Shown: positions 1 to 8,370 of the stretch, one piece after another
Position numbering within the stretch: position 1 is the stretch's first letter
How the letters are laid out: every line of letters begins with the position of its first letter
Origin: Acinetobacter rudis
GTDB lineage: Bacteria; Pseudomonadota; Gammaproteobacteria; Pseudomonadales; Moraxellaceae
Assembly: GCF_000829675.1 (NCBI RefSeq)
Contig: NZ_BBRX01000035.1
Span: forward strand, 1 to 53,631
Length of the DNA: 53,631 nt
Reading direction: 5' to 3'
The notes under the pieces: generated by a model
What the model was told of the DNA's origin: nothing
Databases searched by the model: none
What the model saw: the letters and a program-made list of their open reading frames with translations, nothing else
Made by a program: the position numbers and the translations under genes

Positions 1-152
1 AAAAAGAAATGATTTTATATGCAGATATCGATTTAATGAACTCACGTGGTGCCCCGATATGGAATAAGCATAACGATTTAATTAGAGATCGCAGAACTGA
101 TACCTATGATCAAATGCTGGGCTATACACAACATACCCCATATCCACGGTAA
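1..152 (+). CDS. Carbon-nitrogen (nitrilase-type) hydrolase, C-terminal end only
   Basis: This is the last 49 codons of a gene that enters from the left edge; codons are in phase from base 3 and end at TAA 150-152. The tail contains HNDLIRDRRTDTYDQMLGY, which resembles the conserved ending of nitrilase-superfamily amidohydrolases such as N-carbamoylputrescine amidase-like enzymes, where an Arg-rich RDRR segment precedes the last helix. The catalytic Glu-Lys-Cys residues lie outside the window, so the substrate cannot be judged. It ends 19 bases before a membrane protein and an amidase on the same strand, which suggests a common operon for an amide or nitrile compound. Confidence 0.65.
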   Translation, partial: KEMILYADIDLMNSRGAPIWNKHNDLIRDRRTDTYDQMLGYTQHTPYPR

Positions 153-171
153 TTTAAGCTGAGTTTTGGAA

Positions 172-1365
172 ATGGAAAAAAAGGATTCTTTATGGTTTTA
201 TAATTTATTGACCGTGACTACTGCCATTTTGGTGGTTGTATTCATGGTGCAATTCATCACCCAAAATGCGCTTAAGCTATGGCCAGATTATACTTCAATG
301 CAAAGCTTATCATCGCCCATAGCATGGATTCGCTGGATTTTAGGGGATATGAGTGAGGCACAATTTTATAAAAGTGAACTTGCTTCTCTAGGCTTACTTA
401 TTGGCGCAATCACTGCGCATATGGCAAGCGTTCGAAAAAAAAATTGGAAAGGTTTTGATCTTAGCTATGGAACAGGTTTATTTCCATGGATTCTCTTCAG
501 CTCAACACTAGGTTTAATCCTAAGTAATATTTTATGGGGATGGACGGTCATTAAAACTGATCAATGGCAACCCACTTTCGTTACTTTTGTTTCTTTACCA
601 GCAGCTGTAGTACTGATGTACGGGCGTGGCTTGAAAGTCGCGTGCGTGGGAGCGGTTTCAGGTGCAATTTTAGTTGCACCGAGTTCTTTGCTACTCGTGA
701 ATTATGTATGTATGCCTTTGAACTTACCTAATATTATTGGGAATGTCAGTGGTATGGCTCTAGGCAGCCTGATTGCCCTATTTTTATTACATAAATACCC
801 AACTCTAATTGCTCAATCAATCGAGCAAAATAATACCTCATCCAAAGAGGAGGATTTGCAAAGTAAAACGACCAATTTAACTACTCAAAAATATGGTCCG
901 ACATGGACAATTAGACGAATGCTGGCAGATTTTTCTGAGTCGCAATTTTTTGCGAATGAGCTTGCTGGTTTAGGCTATTTAATCGGAGTTTTTTTTGCTA
1001 TTTATTTAAATCCGTTGAGTATCGCATATGGAAGTGGCTTGATTGGAAAAATTCTGATTGCACAGGTGCTCTCCGCAGGTATCGCTATTTTAGTCTGGAG
1101 AAAAAAATGGGAACTTTATGGATGGTATCCAACTTACATACCAATATCTTCTGTAGCTCCAGCAGCGGTACTTGTTTATCAGGGTAGCTTAATATCGATC
1201 ATTGTTGGTGCAGTTCTTGGTGCAATATTAGCCCCGCCTTTGGCCAGAAAGCTATCACTTCTATTAGCCAATTATCAACATCCATATATAGGCAATGTTC
1301 TCTCAATGGCTGTAACCACGCTCTTAACCGTCGGTGTCATTGGTTTAATTCCAACATTGAGTTAA
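172..1365 (+). CDS. Internally duplicated integral membrane protein, possible permease
   Basis: A protein of about 397 residues made of two homologous halves (about residues 55-205 and 243-395). Repeated pairs include GDMSEAQFYKSELASLGLLIG-like and ADFSESQFFANELAGLGYLIG-like stretches, SYGTGL/AYGSGL, PAAVVLMYG/PAAVLVYQG, GAVSGAIL/GAVLGAIL and IGNVSGMA/IGNVLSMA. Each half has several hydrophobic helices, separated by a polar linker (about 220-240). I do not recognise a named family. Pseudo-twofold repeats are typical of transporters, and its place between a nitrilase-type hydrolase and an amidase suggests uptake or export of the amide substrate; that is inference. ATG at 172 is chosen over the upstream TTG at 166, with a TGAG motif eight bases upstream. 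Confidence 0.6.
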   Translation: MEKKDSLWFYNLLTVTTAILVVVFMVQFITQNALKLWPDYTSMQSLSSPIAWIRWILGDMSEAQFYKSELASLGLLIGAITAHMASVRKKNWKGFDLSYGTGLFPWILFSSTLGLILSNILWGWTVIKTDQWQPTFVTFVSLPAAVVLMYGRGLKVACVGAVSGAILVAPSSLLLVNYVCMPLNLPNIIGNVSGMALGSLIALFLLHKYPTLIAQSIEQNNTSSKEEDLQSKTTNLTTQKYGPTWTIRRMLADFSESQFFANELAGLGYLIGVFFAIYLNPLSIAYGSGLIGKILIAQVLSAGIAILVWRKKWELYGWYPTYIPISSVAPAAVLVYQGSLISIIVGAVLGAILAPPLARKLSLLLANYQHPYIGNVLSMAVTTLLTVGVIGLIPTLS

Positions 1366-1395
1366 AGGTTAAATACCCAAGAAGTCGAGAAAATT

Positions 1396-2766
1396 ATGCA
1401 AAAATGTCCCATACACGGTTTTTTTTCTGATCAAAATATCATGCAATTAGCAGAACAATTACGTAATGGAAAACTCACATCCATACAAATAACTTTGGCA
1501 AGTTTAGAGACGATTCAACAATTCAACAGTCAAGTCAATGCGTTTTGTTTTGTGGATAGAGACTTTGCAATCAAGCAAGCTGAACATGCTGATAATTTAT
1601 TTGCTCAAGGCATCGATCATGGTCTATTGCAAGGTATACCCATAGCAATCAAAGATAATATTAAAACAGCCAATATGCCAACAACCATGGGATCTGCATT
1701 TTATAAGGATTATATTCCTACAGAAAATGCAGATTGTGTCGAACTCTTAAAACACGCGGGTGCGATTATTATTGGTAAAACCAATACGCATGAGTTTGCT
1801 TATGGCCCAACTGGAGATTGTTCATTTTTTGGTGCCACAAAAAATCCTTGGAATACAAAAAAAATATCAGGAGGCTCCAGTTGTGGAAGTGCCGTAGCTG
1901 TCGCTACGGGGATGGTTCCAATCGCAATTGGAACAGATACAGGAGGATCAATTAGAATCCCTGCTTCATTAACTGGCATCATTGGATTTAAACCAAGTTA
2001 TAGAAGCTTTTCAACGCTTGGTGTATTCCCATTATCACAAACCTTAGATCATTTAGGCATATTAGCGAAAAATGTGGAGGATATTAAAATTGTATTTGAT
2101 ATATTGAAAAATCCTTCAGTGAAAACACAATCCACCAATGATCAAGAAGTTAAACCTAAAGCTGCTTGGATTGCAATTGAGCAGATAACACATCAATTTG
2201 ATTCATCTCATTACCAGAACATAAAAGAAAAAGCTTTTGAATTATTTGGTCATCATCTAGAAAATATAGCTATTGATCTGAGCTCAATCTTTTCAGAAAT
2301 TAGTAATTGCTTTACTGCAATCCAAAATGCAGAGGCCTATAGAATTCATCAAAAAAACATAGAAACCAATCCAGAACTATTTCAAACAGAGGTACTCGAA
2401 CGCTTATACAATGCAAAACATACATCGGGATGGGCATATTTAGAGGCAATGTCATTGCGTGAGAAATTTCAGTTTACCCTATCAGAAGTTTTTCAACATT
2501 ATGAATTCTTAATCATGCCAACCATCGCTATACCAACAACAGATTTAGATCAACGTTATATTTATTGTGACAACCATCAAATCAATGTACGTAATGCTCT
2601 ATTAAGCCTAACTAGCCCATGGAATGTCTTAGGATTTCCGGCCTGCAACATCCCAATAATGTTATCTAATGACAATATGCCTTTAGGACTGCAAATTGTC
2701 GCAAATAATAATGACGATGCCAAATTGATTGAGTTTATGCAATTACTGAATACCGATATGTGCTAA
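1396..2766 (+). CDS. Amidase-signature family amidohydrolase (AtzE/GatA-like)
   Basis: A 456-residue amidase-signature enzyme hydrolysing a carboxamide to acid and ammonia. The Ser-cisSer-Lys triad is visible: Lys in GIPIAIKDNIKT (about residue 86), a Ser in the Gly/Ser-rich loop SGGSSCGSA (about 160), and the nucleophile Ser in TDTGGSIRIPA (about 184). The length is normal for the family. The substrate is not evident: relatives include allophanate hydrolase, AtzE-type biuret enzymes and indoleacetamide hydrolase. It starts 30 bases after the membrane protein gene on the same strand, so the two are probably co-transcribed with the nitrilase-like gene. No strong terminator follows. Confidence 0.85.
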   Translation: MQKCPIHGFFSDQNIMQLAEQLRNGKLTSIQITLASLETIQQFNSQVNAFCFVDRDFAIKQAEHADNLFAQGIDHGLLQGIPIAIKDNIKTANMPTTMGSAFYKDYIPTENADCVELLKHAGAIIIGKTNTHEFAYGPTGDCSFFGATKNPWNTKKISGGSSCGSAVAVATGMVPIAIGTDTGGSIRIPASLTGIIGFKPSYRSFSTLGVFPLSQTLDHLGILAKNVEDIKIVFDILKNPSVKTQSTNDQEVKPKAAWIAIEQITHQFDSSHYQNIKEKAFELFGHHLENIAIDLSSIFSEISNCFTAIQNAEAYRIHQKNIETNPELFQTEVLERLYNAKHTSGWAYLEAMSLREKFQFTLSEVFQHYEFLIMPTIAIPTTDLDQRYIYCDNHQINVRNALLSLTSPWNVLGFPACNIPIMLSNDNMPLGLQIVANNNDDAKLIEFMQLLNTDMC

Positions 2767-2888
2767 AACCTATATAAAATTATTTTATTGGTTTAAATAC
2801 TTTAGGAACACTAGGAAAATAATAGAATGTTCTGACTAAGTATCAGAATCATCTTTGGTAGGATTTAGCATAAAAGACCTTTATCTTT

Positions 2889-2922
2889 ACTCGTTTCGAG
2901 CCTACTTGGACTCGAAACGAGT
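2889..2922. repeat. 12-bp perfect inverted repeat (operator or stem-loop)
   Basis: ACTCGTTTCGAG (2889-2900) and its exact reverse complement CTCGAAACGAGT (2911-2922) are separated by ten bases. No T-run follows on either strand, so it is not a standard intrinsic terminator for the amidase. A regulator-binding site or an RNA structure in the amidase 3' region is possible. Confidence 0.6.
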
Positions 2923-3067
2923 CCAATAAGTATTGCCCTAAGTACAACATAACTTACTGATATAACTACTGACACAATTTAATGGTGGAAAGCTCTGAGC
3001 TGATTTGAATCTGCTCTGCATCATCTTTGCTGATCTTGCTATAGCTAAACATTGAGTGTGAACTTGG

Positions 3068-3086
3068 TAGCTTTGATTCAAAGCTA
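3068..3086. repeat. Near-continuous 19-bp palindrome
   Basis: TAGCTTTGA and TCAAAGCTA are exact reverse complements separated by one base. Its size and symmetry fit a binding site for a dimeric regulator about 320 bases upstream of the PF10118 gene; no regulator gene lies nearby, so the role is unknown. Confidence 0.45.
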
Positions 3087-3404
3087 AAATGCAATGACTA
3101 TTCTATCTATAATCAATTAATAATTTCCAAAAGACCAAACCCCATCTATTCTTTATTTTAAATATTAACTTCTCTATTAATCAACCAATTATAGCTTATA
3201 AATAAATATCAATTAGATGTTCACACAAAACATAAACTCACTATTAAGTCTTTAATTTTTATTATATTTGCAACATTGTTTATACTCTCCAATGTTTTTA
3301 TATTCGTCCTAAAGTGATATTTTTCGGCCTTTAGAGCCGTTATATTCAACCCTTTATTCAACTATAAATTAATAAGATGTTCATGATGGGTTAGGGATAG
3401 AAAA

Positions 3405-4295
3405 ATGAATTCAAAAGTAAATATATCAAATCGTGCTGGCGCGACATTTCCAGTACGTCGTTTAAGCATCGATTATGATGCTGTACCTGAATATTGGGCC
3501 AATAATTCGGCAGCACTGACTCATTTCATGACAGCTCTGTCTGCACTATTTCCAGCGGGTGAAAAGCTATTTATAGATAGTGTACGTGCACTACGTCATC
3601 ATCCATCAGTTAAAGATAATGCGGAATTACAAAAAGAAATCAGTGCCTTTATTGGTCAAGAAGCCATGCATACGCATGAACATATTGGTTTTAATGCATC
3701 TGCACAGAAATATGGTCACGATGTTGCTTTACTTGAGAAGCTGACAAGCAACTATATTCAAGCAGGAAGAAAATATGCGGCCATACCTTTTAAACTGTTT
3801 GGTTTAAAACAAGAAATGTTAGACATCATGGGAACAACCGCTTTAGAACATTTCACTGCCTCTTTAGCTGTACAGCTCTTAGAAAACGAAAATTTTAAAT
3901 CTGTTGTGAGCACCAATGAAACCATGGCGTATTTATGGTTTTGGCATGCTATTGAAGAAAATGAGCACAAAGCTGTCGCTTTTGATGTATTTGAAAATAT
4001 TTTTGGTAAAGGAGTTAAAGCATATTTAGCACGAACCAGTGCACTGCTTGTGGCAATGGTATTCTTATTTGTTGCACATAATCATTTCTTAGGGCACTTG
4101 CTTTATAAAGATAAGAAGCTCAATTTAAAAAATTTAGCTGAAATATATAATTTTGCTTATCGCCCAGGGAAAGGGATTATTATTGGTATGGCAAGTGAAA
4201 TGGCATCTTATTTTAGACCATCATTTCACCCCAATGATTCAGATACAACAAGCTTATTAACTTACTGGAAAAATCAATTAGGTTTCCAGAGTTAA
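3405..4295 (+). CDS. Predicted metal-dependent hydrolase, PF10118 family
   Basis: A 296-residue protein of the metal-dependent hydrolase family PF10118, whose fold and motifs resemble ferritin-like di-iron proteins. Candidate ligands are Glu and His residues in IGQEAMHTHEH (about 87-97), TTALEHFTAS (about 144-153) and WHAIEENEHKAVAFD (about 180-194), giving the repeated E...EXXH pattern of a di-metal carboxylate site. One hydrophobic segment lies near residues 210-228. The true reaction of the family is not known to me. The ATG at 3405 follows a purine-rich GGGATAG. It converges on the methyltransferase/oxidoreductase pair and could belong to the same lipid-related function, but the opposite strand leaves this open. 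Confidence 0.75.
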   Translation: MNSKVNISNRAGATFPVRRLSIDYDAVPEYWANNSAALTHFMTALSALFPAGEKLFIDSVRALRHHPSVKDNAELQKEISAFIGQEAMHTHEHIGFNASAQKYGHDVALLEKLTSNYIQAGRKYAAIPFKLFGLKQEMLDIMGTTALEHFTASLAVQLLENENFKSVVSTNETMAYLWFWHAIEENEHKAVAFDVFENIFGKGVKAYLARTSALLVAMVFLFVAHNHFLGHLLYKDKKLNLKNLAEIYNFAYRPGKGIIIGMASEMASYFRPSFHPNDSDTTSLLTYWKNQLGFQS

Positions 4296-4300
4296 CTGAT

Positions 4301-4399
4301 TAATAGACCTCTTGTTAAATATCCATTTTAATAATATTTAATTAAAACAAAAATATAAAATATGGATTAAATTATTTTAATAACACAAGAGGTCTATTA
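4301..4399. repeat. 99-bp element bounded by 14-bp perfect inverted repeats
   Basis: TAATAGACCTCTTG (4301-4314) and CAAGAGGTCTATTA (4386-4399) are perfect reverse complements flanking about 71 AT-rich bases. It sits exactly between two convergent genes. It could be a bidirectional terminator with a long loop or a MITE-like remnant; I do not see a clear target-site duplication. Confidence 0.55.
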
Positions 4400-4435
4400 T
4401 TATAATATCTTTAAAATTATTTTAGTGTATTGATT

Positions 4436-5272
4436 TCAAGAGCTATTCTGAACGCTAATTTGTACATAACGCAGCATTCCTTTTTGATATAACTGCTGAC
4501 AAAGTTGGGCGGTCAGACTAATTTTAAAATAATCGATGTTAAACTTACCTTGATCTTTTTTTAGCTTTAATTGCTGGATATATTTGGCAAAACCAGCGAA
4601 GACAGGCTGTGATAGGTCTTCAACTTTAATCTGCTCTAAACCTGCAGAACTTAAGCTCTGTTTTAATGCAGAAATCGTTTGCAATTGACTCAAATCTACA
4701 TCTGCTGCTTTTAATAAATAGCGATAATAGCGCTGCTGTCTAATATTTAAGTGCTCAAACTGTTCTGACAAAGCCAAATAGTGAAAACCTAAGCGACCAC
4801 CTTGAGCCAGTACAGTCTGAACTGAACTTAAAAATGCATTGAGTGAACTATGATAGGCCGCATCAATACACAAGATAACATCAAATTTTTGATCAATTTT
4901 AAGTTGATGTAGCTGTAAGAAAGACATGTTATACAACATCGGATTTGGTTTTAATTGCTGCTGAATTTTTTCAATACAAGTTGCCTGTAACTCTACTGCA
5001 GTTAAATCTCTCACCTGATAGTGCTGCTGCCAATGCTTTAAACTTGCCCCCTGACCACAGCCCAAATCCAATAAACGATCTTGTGGAGCTAACTGTACAG
5101 CTTGCGCTAAACAGTCAGCCAATGCCTGACAAGCCTGTACATAGCTGGTGCAGTGTTCATCCCAATACCCTAGGTTACTCCACACTAAGATACGATCATC
5201 ACCTAGATATCGGCTGTTGATCGCATACTTATGTTTAACGTGTAGGGACTTCAACCATGACCATCTTTGCAA
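4436..5272 (-). CDS. Class I SAM-dependent methyltransferase
   Basis: A 278-residue protein with the Rossmann motif I LLDLGCGQGAS (about residues 67-77), an acidic motif II (TAVELQA) and VILCIDAAYHS as the post-motif substrate loop. This arrangement is that of class I methyltransferases, including cyclopropane-fatty-acid-synthase-like enzymes. The substrate cannot be assigned. Its start lies only two bases after the stop of the upstream FAD oxidoreductase on the same strand, so the two are almost certainly co-translated. Coupled flavoprotein/methyltransferase pairs are known in fatty-acid tail modification, which is my preferred but unproven reading. Confidence 0.8.
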   Translation of the reverse strand: MQRWSWLKSLHVKHKYAINSRYLGDDRILVWSNLGYWDEHCTSYVQACQALADCLAQAVQLAPQDRLLDLGCGQGASLKHWQQHYQVRDLTAVELQATCIEKIQQQLKPNPMLYNMSFLQLHQLKIDQKFDVILCIDAAYHSSLNAFLSSVQTVLAQGGRLGFHYLALSEQFEHLNIRQQRYYRYLLKAADVDLSQLQTISALKQSLSSAGLEQIKVEDLSQPVFAGFAKYIQQLKLKKDQGKFNIDYFKISLTAQLCQQLYQKGMLRYVQISVQNSS

Positions 5273-5274
5273 GA

Positions 5275-6573
5275 TTAGTAACCCAACTGCGGAGCAACTT
5301 CTACTTGAGGCTTTAAACCAACAAATGGCAATGCTGCACCAAAGATCTCAGCAATATGCATTGCAGAAGTGACTGCTGATTCTAAAATTGGTAAACCATC
5401 ACATGACCATGATCCACAGAAAAATACTTTACGGTCTGGATTTAAATGACGCTGCTGCAGCTCTTTATTTAAACCTACAGTCTGTGCATCAACCACTGCA
5501 CGTGTCAACGTGACGGTAGAGATAATTTTCTTCGGATCAATCTCAGTGATTGGACGCCATGTTTGAAAAACAGGTGTTTTACCCACTAGACTCGGTTCAA
5601 TTGAGTTCAACCAAACTGTAAACTGCTGACGACTAAAATTACGTTCCATCAAGTAGTTTAAAACAGACCAGTCTTTACGTTTCGGTGGCATTACAGAACT
5701 ATCGGTATGAATGACCAAATCACCTTGCTCGAAACGGAACTGCTTTAATAAAGCAATATCATCAGCAAACTGCTTAGTATCTAAAAATTCTTCAATTTTG
5801 GTGGTCGGTGTTGCAACAACAACGCGGTCAAAATAGTTCACTTCACCCGCTGTGTTCTCGACCAATACTTTATTGCCTTCTTCGACAACTCGACTGATTG
5901 AAGAGCCACTACGAATATCAACATTTTCAATTAATTTATCGACTAAAGCAGGTGTTCCACCTTGAATCCGCAATAAAGCATCACCATCAGTTAACTGCTT
6001 TAAAAATACCAACAACGGCTTAGCCGGCCATTCGCCTATAGTTTTTGGATCACAAGTACAAATGGTGTATAACACTGGCATTACTGCGCCATGCCAAAAT
6101 ACTTCTTCAATATCGTTATTATTAATAAATTCGGCTAAGGTAATATCTTGATTTTTAGACTTAAAAAACTGGTGGATTGCTGTTTTAAGTTGCAGCATGC
6201 CTTTAACTAAGCGCCAACCATACTGCTTAATCCCTTTACGGTTATTAATTATTGGGAAATTACCAATACGGCTACGTGTAGTCGTAAGCCACGTTTCAGT
6301 TTTATCTCCAAACAACCAGCTACAAGCCATATAAGTACGAACAGGGAAGGTGGAAATTCCTAAATAAGCAGCAAGGCTCAATGTATTTTTCCAAAGATGC
6401 GGGTTCATTACACGTAAAGGCGCATCCACAAGTCCGTCTTCGAAAGTCACGCTATGACTATCCATCCCTCGCCCAGCAAGCGCTTCAAAAATGGTGATGT
6501 CATGTCCAGCATCCTTGAGAATCCTTGCTGCTGCCAGACCAGCCATCCCACTACCAATCACTGCTATTTTCAC
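5275..6573 (-). CDS. NAD(P)/FAD-dependent oxidoreductase (amine-oxidase/desaturase-like)
   Basis: A 432-residue flavoprotein with an N-terminal dinucleotide-binding fold: KIAVIGSGMAGLAAARIL (GxGxxG at about 7-12) ends in an acidic residue, followed by FEALAGRGMDSHS, typical of flavin-containing amine oxidases and carotenoid or fatty-acid desaturase-like proteins. The C-terminal FAD motif is FFCGSWSCDGLPILESAVTS. The apparent start is GTG at 6573. It is the first gene of a two-gene unit with the methyltransferase. Members of this family occur beside cyclopropane- or furan-fatty-acid type methyltransferases in other proteobacteria; the substrate here is inferred only from that context. Confidence 0.8.
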   Translation of the reverse strand: MKIAVIGSGMAGLAAARILKDAGHDITIFEALAGRGMDSHSVTFEDGLVDAPLRVMNPHLWKNTLSLAAYLGISTFPVRTYMACSWLFGDKTETWLTTTRSRIGNFPIINNRKGIKQYGWRLVKGMLQLKTAIHQFFKSKNQDITLAEFINNNDIEEVFWHGAVMPVLYTICTCDPKTIGEWPAKPLLVFLKQLTDGDALLRIQGGTPALVDKLIENVDIRSGSSISRVVEEGNKVLVENTAGEVNYFDRVVVATPTTKIEEFLDTKQFADDIALLKQFRFEQGDLVIHTDSSVMPPKRKDWSVLNYLMERNFSRQQFTVWLNSIEPSLVGKTPVFQTWRPITEIDPKKIISTVTLTRAVVDAQTVGLNKELQQRHLNPDRKVFFCGSWSCDGLPILESAVTSAMHIAEIFGAALPFVGLKPQVEVAPQLGY

Positions 6574-6778
6574 AGTTGTTATCCATGCGTTGACAATTTT
6601 TCCAATTATGAATCAAGCTTTAAAAAAACACCCTATTAAAAAGTTCCAGATTTTTAATTTATTTTCTGACAATACTATACTTATTCTCAATCTCACTGGA
6701 CTTGATCTTATTCAGCCACGACTAAATTCAGCTGAATCATATGTAGCATCAAGTTTTAATATGTTTGCATTTAAAACG

Positions 6779-6810
6779 TAGCCAACCCTGTACAAAGACA
6801 AGGTTGGCTA
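6779..6810 (-). terminator. Hairpin terminator downstream of the pirin gene
   Basis: TAGCCAACC and GGTTGGCTA form a nine-pair stem, followed on the minus strand by a short T-containing run. It lies 20 bases past the pirin stop. Confidence 0.6.
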
Positions 6811-6829
6811 ACTTTACATCATGCTAGGA

Positions 6830-7708
6830 TCACAAGGTTTCTGCTGCAATCTGACCAAACTTACCTTGGTTAAATTCAGCAAATGCCGTAACGATTTCTG
6901 CTTTATTATTCATAACAAATGGACCATAACCTTCGATCGGCTCATTGAGTGGCTCACCTGTTAAAATTAATAGCTTAGTTGCATCCAGTGCTTCAATCAA
7001 AATCTCTGTTTCAGCATCTTTGGCAAACAAAACAATCGAGTGATCTTTAATTTCATGCGTTGTATTGATCTGCACCTGCCCCTCTAGGACCACCACAATG
7101 GTATTGTGCTGCGCTGGTACTTGGAAGCTTCGGATTAGACCCTTTTGCAGTGTTAAATCCCACACATTGACAGGACTAAATGTAGTCGCTGCACCTTTAA
7201 ACTGCTGAAATTCTCCAGCGATTACTCGAAGTTGACTGCCTCGGTCATCTAAAGCTTTAACTGGAATATCAGCAGCACTAAGTGCTTGATAACGAGGTGT
7301 GGTCATTTTGTCCTTTGCAGGAAGATTTACCCACAATTGCACCATTTCAAACAAACCACCGCGCTTTGCATATTCATCAGAGTGGAACTCTTGATGCACT
7401 AACCCCGCGCCAGCCGTCATCCACTGTACGTCTCCTGTTTTGATCACACCACCACCGCCATGTGAGTCTTTATGCTCAACCTCACCCTGATAGGCAATAG
7501 TGACTGTTTCAAAGCCACGATGTGGATGAGAACCCACGCCACGTTGTTCTTCAGTTGCGCTGAAAGCATAAGGTGCCGCATAGTCCAATAACAAAAATGG
7601 ACTAATCACTTGACCTAAGCGATCATAAGAAAATAGGTTTTTTACAGGAAAACCATCACCAACCCAATGCATCTGTTGATTACGATAAACACCATTAATT
7701 TTTTTCAT
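6830..7708 (-). CDS. Pirin-family cupin protein
   Basis: A 292-residue bicupin protein of the pirin family. The N-terminal cupin carries the metal-binding histidines in GSHPHRGFETVT (about 58-69), the HKDSHGGGG segment (about 78-86) and GLVHQEFH (about 101-108), so the usual 3-His/1-Glu Fe site looks complete. Bacterial pirins include quercetin 2,3-dioxygenases and redox-responsive regulators of metabolic enzymes; the substrate or partner is not visible here. The gene appears monocistronic, with a terminator after it and the divergent bfd promoter region upstream. Confidence 0.85.
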   Translation of the reverse strand: MKKINGVYRNQQMHWVGDGFPVKNLFSYDRLGQVISPFLLLDYAAPYAFSATEEQRGVGSHPHRGFETVTIAYQGEVEHKDSHGGGGVIKTGDVQWMTAGAGLVHQEFHSDEYAKRGGLFEMVQLWVNLPAKDKMTTPRYQALSAADIPVKALDDRGSQLRVIAGEFQQFKGAATTFSPVNVWDLTLQKGLIRSFQVPAQHNTIVVVLEGQVQINTTHEIKDHSIVLFAKDAETEILIEALDATKLLILTGEPLNEPIEGYGPFVMNNKAEIVTAFAEFNQGKFGQIAAETL

Positions 7709-8083
7709 TGTGAAGTCCCATGCTTAAATGAGTACGATGGGTGCTATTTTAATGAGTTTCATACTGATTAACGAGCTGACCCACGTTACACACAGTGTCA
7801 TAGACAGGACAATGACAAGACTTGAAATCGCTAAATTCGCCAGCAGTTGCTACAGCATGGAGGTATGGATAACCTTAAACTTATCCACAGTTGTGCATTT
7901 TTCGTATTATTCACTGAGCTGCAGTATCGCTTAAAAACTAAGCTTTGATAAAAAACAGATCAGTTGTTGTAATCTCATTCAAAAATTCAATTTAGAATTA
8001 ATAATCAGCAAAATGATTTCTATTGACAAACGATAATAATTATCAATAATATTACCTATAAGGTTTAGCGATGGACTTCAACA
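7709..8083. other. Divergent promoter interval with DnaA-box-like sites
   Basis: A 375-base interval between pirin and bfd. I reject a small open frame at 7728-7934 for lack of coding character. A perfect DnaA box TTATCCACA lies at 7881-7889 and a one-mismatch inverted copy TTATCCATA on the minus strand at 7864-7872. The bfd promoter and Fur box lie at the right end. Nothing else is evident. Confidence 0.45.
8023..8052 (+). promoter_or_regulatory. bfd promoter with overlapping Fur box
   Basis: TTGACA (8023-8028) and TAATAT (8047-8052) are spaced by 18 bases. Between them GATAATAATTATC (8032-8044) is a perfect palindrome matching the core of the Fur consensus, so Fe-Fur would block RNA polymerase. 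This predicts induction of bfd under iron limitation, when stored iron must be released. Confidence 0.8.
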
Positions 8084-8278
8084 ATGTACGTGTGCTTATG
8101 TCGTGGAATTACAGATCAAGATATTAAAAATGCCGTTGCTGAAGGCAGTGAAAGCTTTCGTGAAATTCGTGACTCACTCGACCTTGGAACATGCTGTGGA
8201 CGTTGCGTACCTGAAGCACGCGCAGTCATCAACTCTGAACTTGCAGCCATTGCAGCAAAAATTTCTATTGCAGCCTAA
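8084..8278 (+). CDS. bfd: Bacterioferritin-associated ferredoxin
   Basis: A 64-residue [2Fe-2S] ferredoxin of the Bfd family that docks on bacterioferritin and supplies electrons to reduce the mineral core, releasing Fe2+. The four cluster cysteines are present in MYVCLC (C4, C6) and GTCCGRC (C38, C41), with one extra Cys at 37. Length is normal. A Fur-box promoter lies immediately upstream, a terminator follows, and bfr is the next gene on the same strand. Thus bfd and bfr appear to be separate transcripts with opposite iron logic, at least for bfd. Confidence 0.95.
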   Translation: MYVCLCRGITDQDIKNAVAEGSESFREIRDSLDLGTCCGRCVPEARAVINSELAAIAAKISIAA

Positions 8279-8335
8279 ATCACCTTATAACTTGTGTTAC
8301 CCAGATAACAATAACTAGATGATGTTGATTTCCTC

Positions 8336-8370
8336 AGCCCGCCGAGCACCAGACAGCGGGCTTATTTTTT
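8336..8370 (+). terminator. Intrinsic terminator of bfd
   Basis: AGCCCGC (8336-8342) pairs with GCGGGCT (8356-8362), followed by TATTTTTT. It separates bfd from bfr transcription. Confidence 0.85.

Larger units (their letters stand above)
2767..3404. other. Non-coding interval with two inverted repeats
   Basis: A 638-base AT-rich stretch between the amidase and the PF10118 gene. I see no convincing coding frame. It holds two clean inverted repeats, listed separately (2889-2922 and 3068-3086). The last 200 bases are very AT-rich and probably contain the promoter of the downstream gene, but no near-consensus -35/-10 pair stands out. Confidence 0.5.

Noticed and set aside
7728..7934. 68-codon open frame between pirin and bfd
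   Set aside because: No ribosome-binding site, mixed composition and overlap with promoter elements; it does not look like a protein.
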